Below are positions 62,216 through 62,233 of a DNA stretch of 62,233 nt, in pieces; positions within the stretch are counted from its first letter, which is position 1; the number at the start of each line of letters is the position of its first letter. The position numbers were made by a program, and so were the translations under genes. Source of the DNA: CAZESS01 sp964414415 (GTDB lineage: Archaea; Thermoplasmatota; E2; UBA202; DSCA01); NCBI GenBank assembly GCA_964414415.1, contig CAYPWJ010000008.1, forward strand, positions 1-62,233. The letters are read 5' to 3'. The notes beneath the pieces were generated by a model. The model was not told the origin of the DNA. It saw nothing but the letters and a program-made list of their open reading frames with translations, and searched no databases.

Positions 62216-62233
62216 GCAGTCATACCGTTATGG

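Overview
The window is a gene-dense, GC-rich piece of an archaeal chromosome. Archaeal markers are spread along it: ribosomal proteins uS15 and eS8, SRP19, NMD3, a single MCM helicase, prefoldin beta, the archaeosine-synthase type ArcS, a two-gene LemA/HtpX unit and TrpB2. ArcS, the ACT-domain regulator beside trpB2 and the PAS-rich kinases point to Euryarchaeota in the broad sense. I cannot place it to order. Most first genes of transcription units have an A/T-rich TATA box centred 25-28 nt upstream of the start codon, so leaderless transcription is the rule. I used that spacing to choose many starts.

Layout. 1-4.3 kb: uS15, an RNase H-fold protein, a secreted gingipain-like protease and quinolinate synthase. 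4.4-9.4 kb: a possible defence patch with one very large restriction-methylase protein whose specificity part has foreign base composition, then a retropepsin-like protease and a DUF5678 protein. 9.4-10.8 kb: DUF554 protein, eS8 and SRP19. 10.85-13.6 kb: a decayed mobile element (broken serine recombinase, intact tyrosine recombinase, HNH nuclease) between two AT-rich flanks that resemble each other. 13.6-17.8 kb: methyltransferase, NAD-kinase-like protein, TrpB2, its likely ACT-domain regulator, a lipoprotein and tRNA-Thr(CGU). 17.9-27 kb: membrane and stress functions (HtpX, LemA, broken MarC, DUF389, EncFtn-type ferritin, SNF transporter, CorA, MscS) plus two small Cys-rich genes. 27-35.4 kb: information processing and housekeeping (OB-fold protein, HTH, coiled-coil protein, PurA, HAD, NMD3, DUF424, MCM, prefoldin, MEMO1). 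35.4-44.7 kb: a redox membrane protein, a pcm/radical-SAM/trmI operon, a sensor kinase, ArcS and a dodecin operon. 44.7-51 kb: secreted hydrolases (M28 peptidase, Ntn-hydrolase/propeller fusion, caspase-like lipoprotein). 51-58.3 kb: a two-component cluster of three PAS proteins and one receiver. 58.3-62.2 kb: ADP-forming acetyl-CoA synthetase with its BioD/DRTGG partner, and an MBL hydrolase.

How the parts work together. ADP-forming acetyl-CoA synthetase makes ATP from acyl-CoA. Together with several exported peptidases and hydrolases and an Na+-coupled SNF transporter, this suggests a heterotroph that degrades peptides or other polymers; this is inference. The large number of PAS sensors, many with a Cys-x10-Cys-Pro-x-Cys-Pro style motif, and the DsbD-like protein point to redox sensing. 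The most unusual items are an encapsulated-ferritin-type protein with no encapsulin gene or targeting tail, the Ntn-hydrolase/beta-propeller fusion, a calcium-loop caspase-like lipoprotein, a PAS receptor with an H-box but no ATPase next to its receiver, the restriction enzyme with a swapped recognition segment, and the flanked recombinase island.
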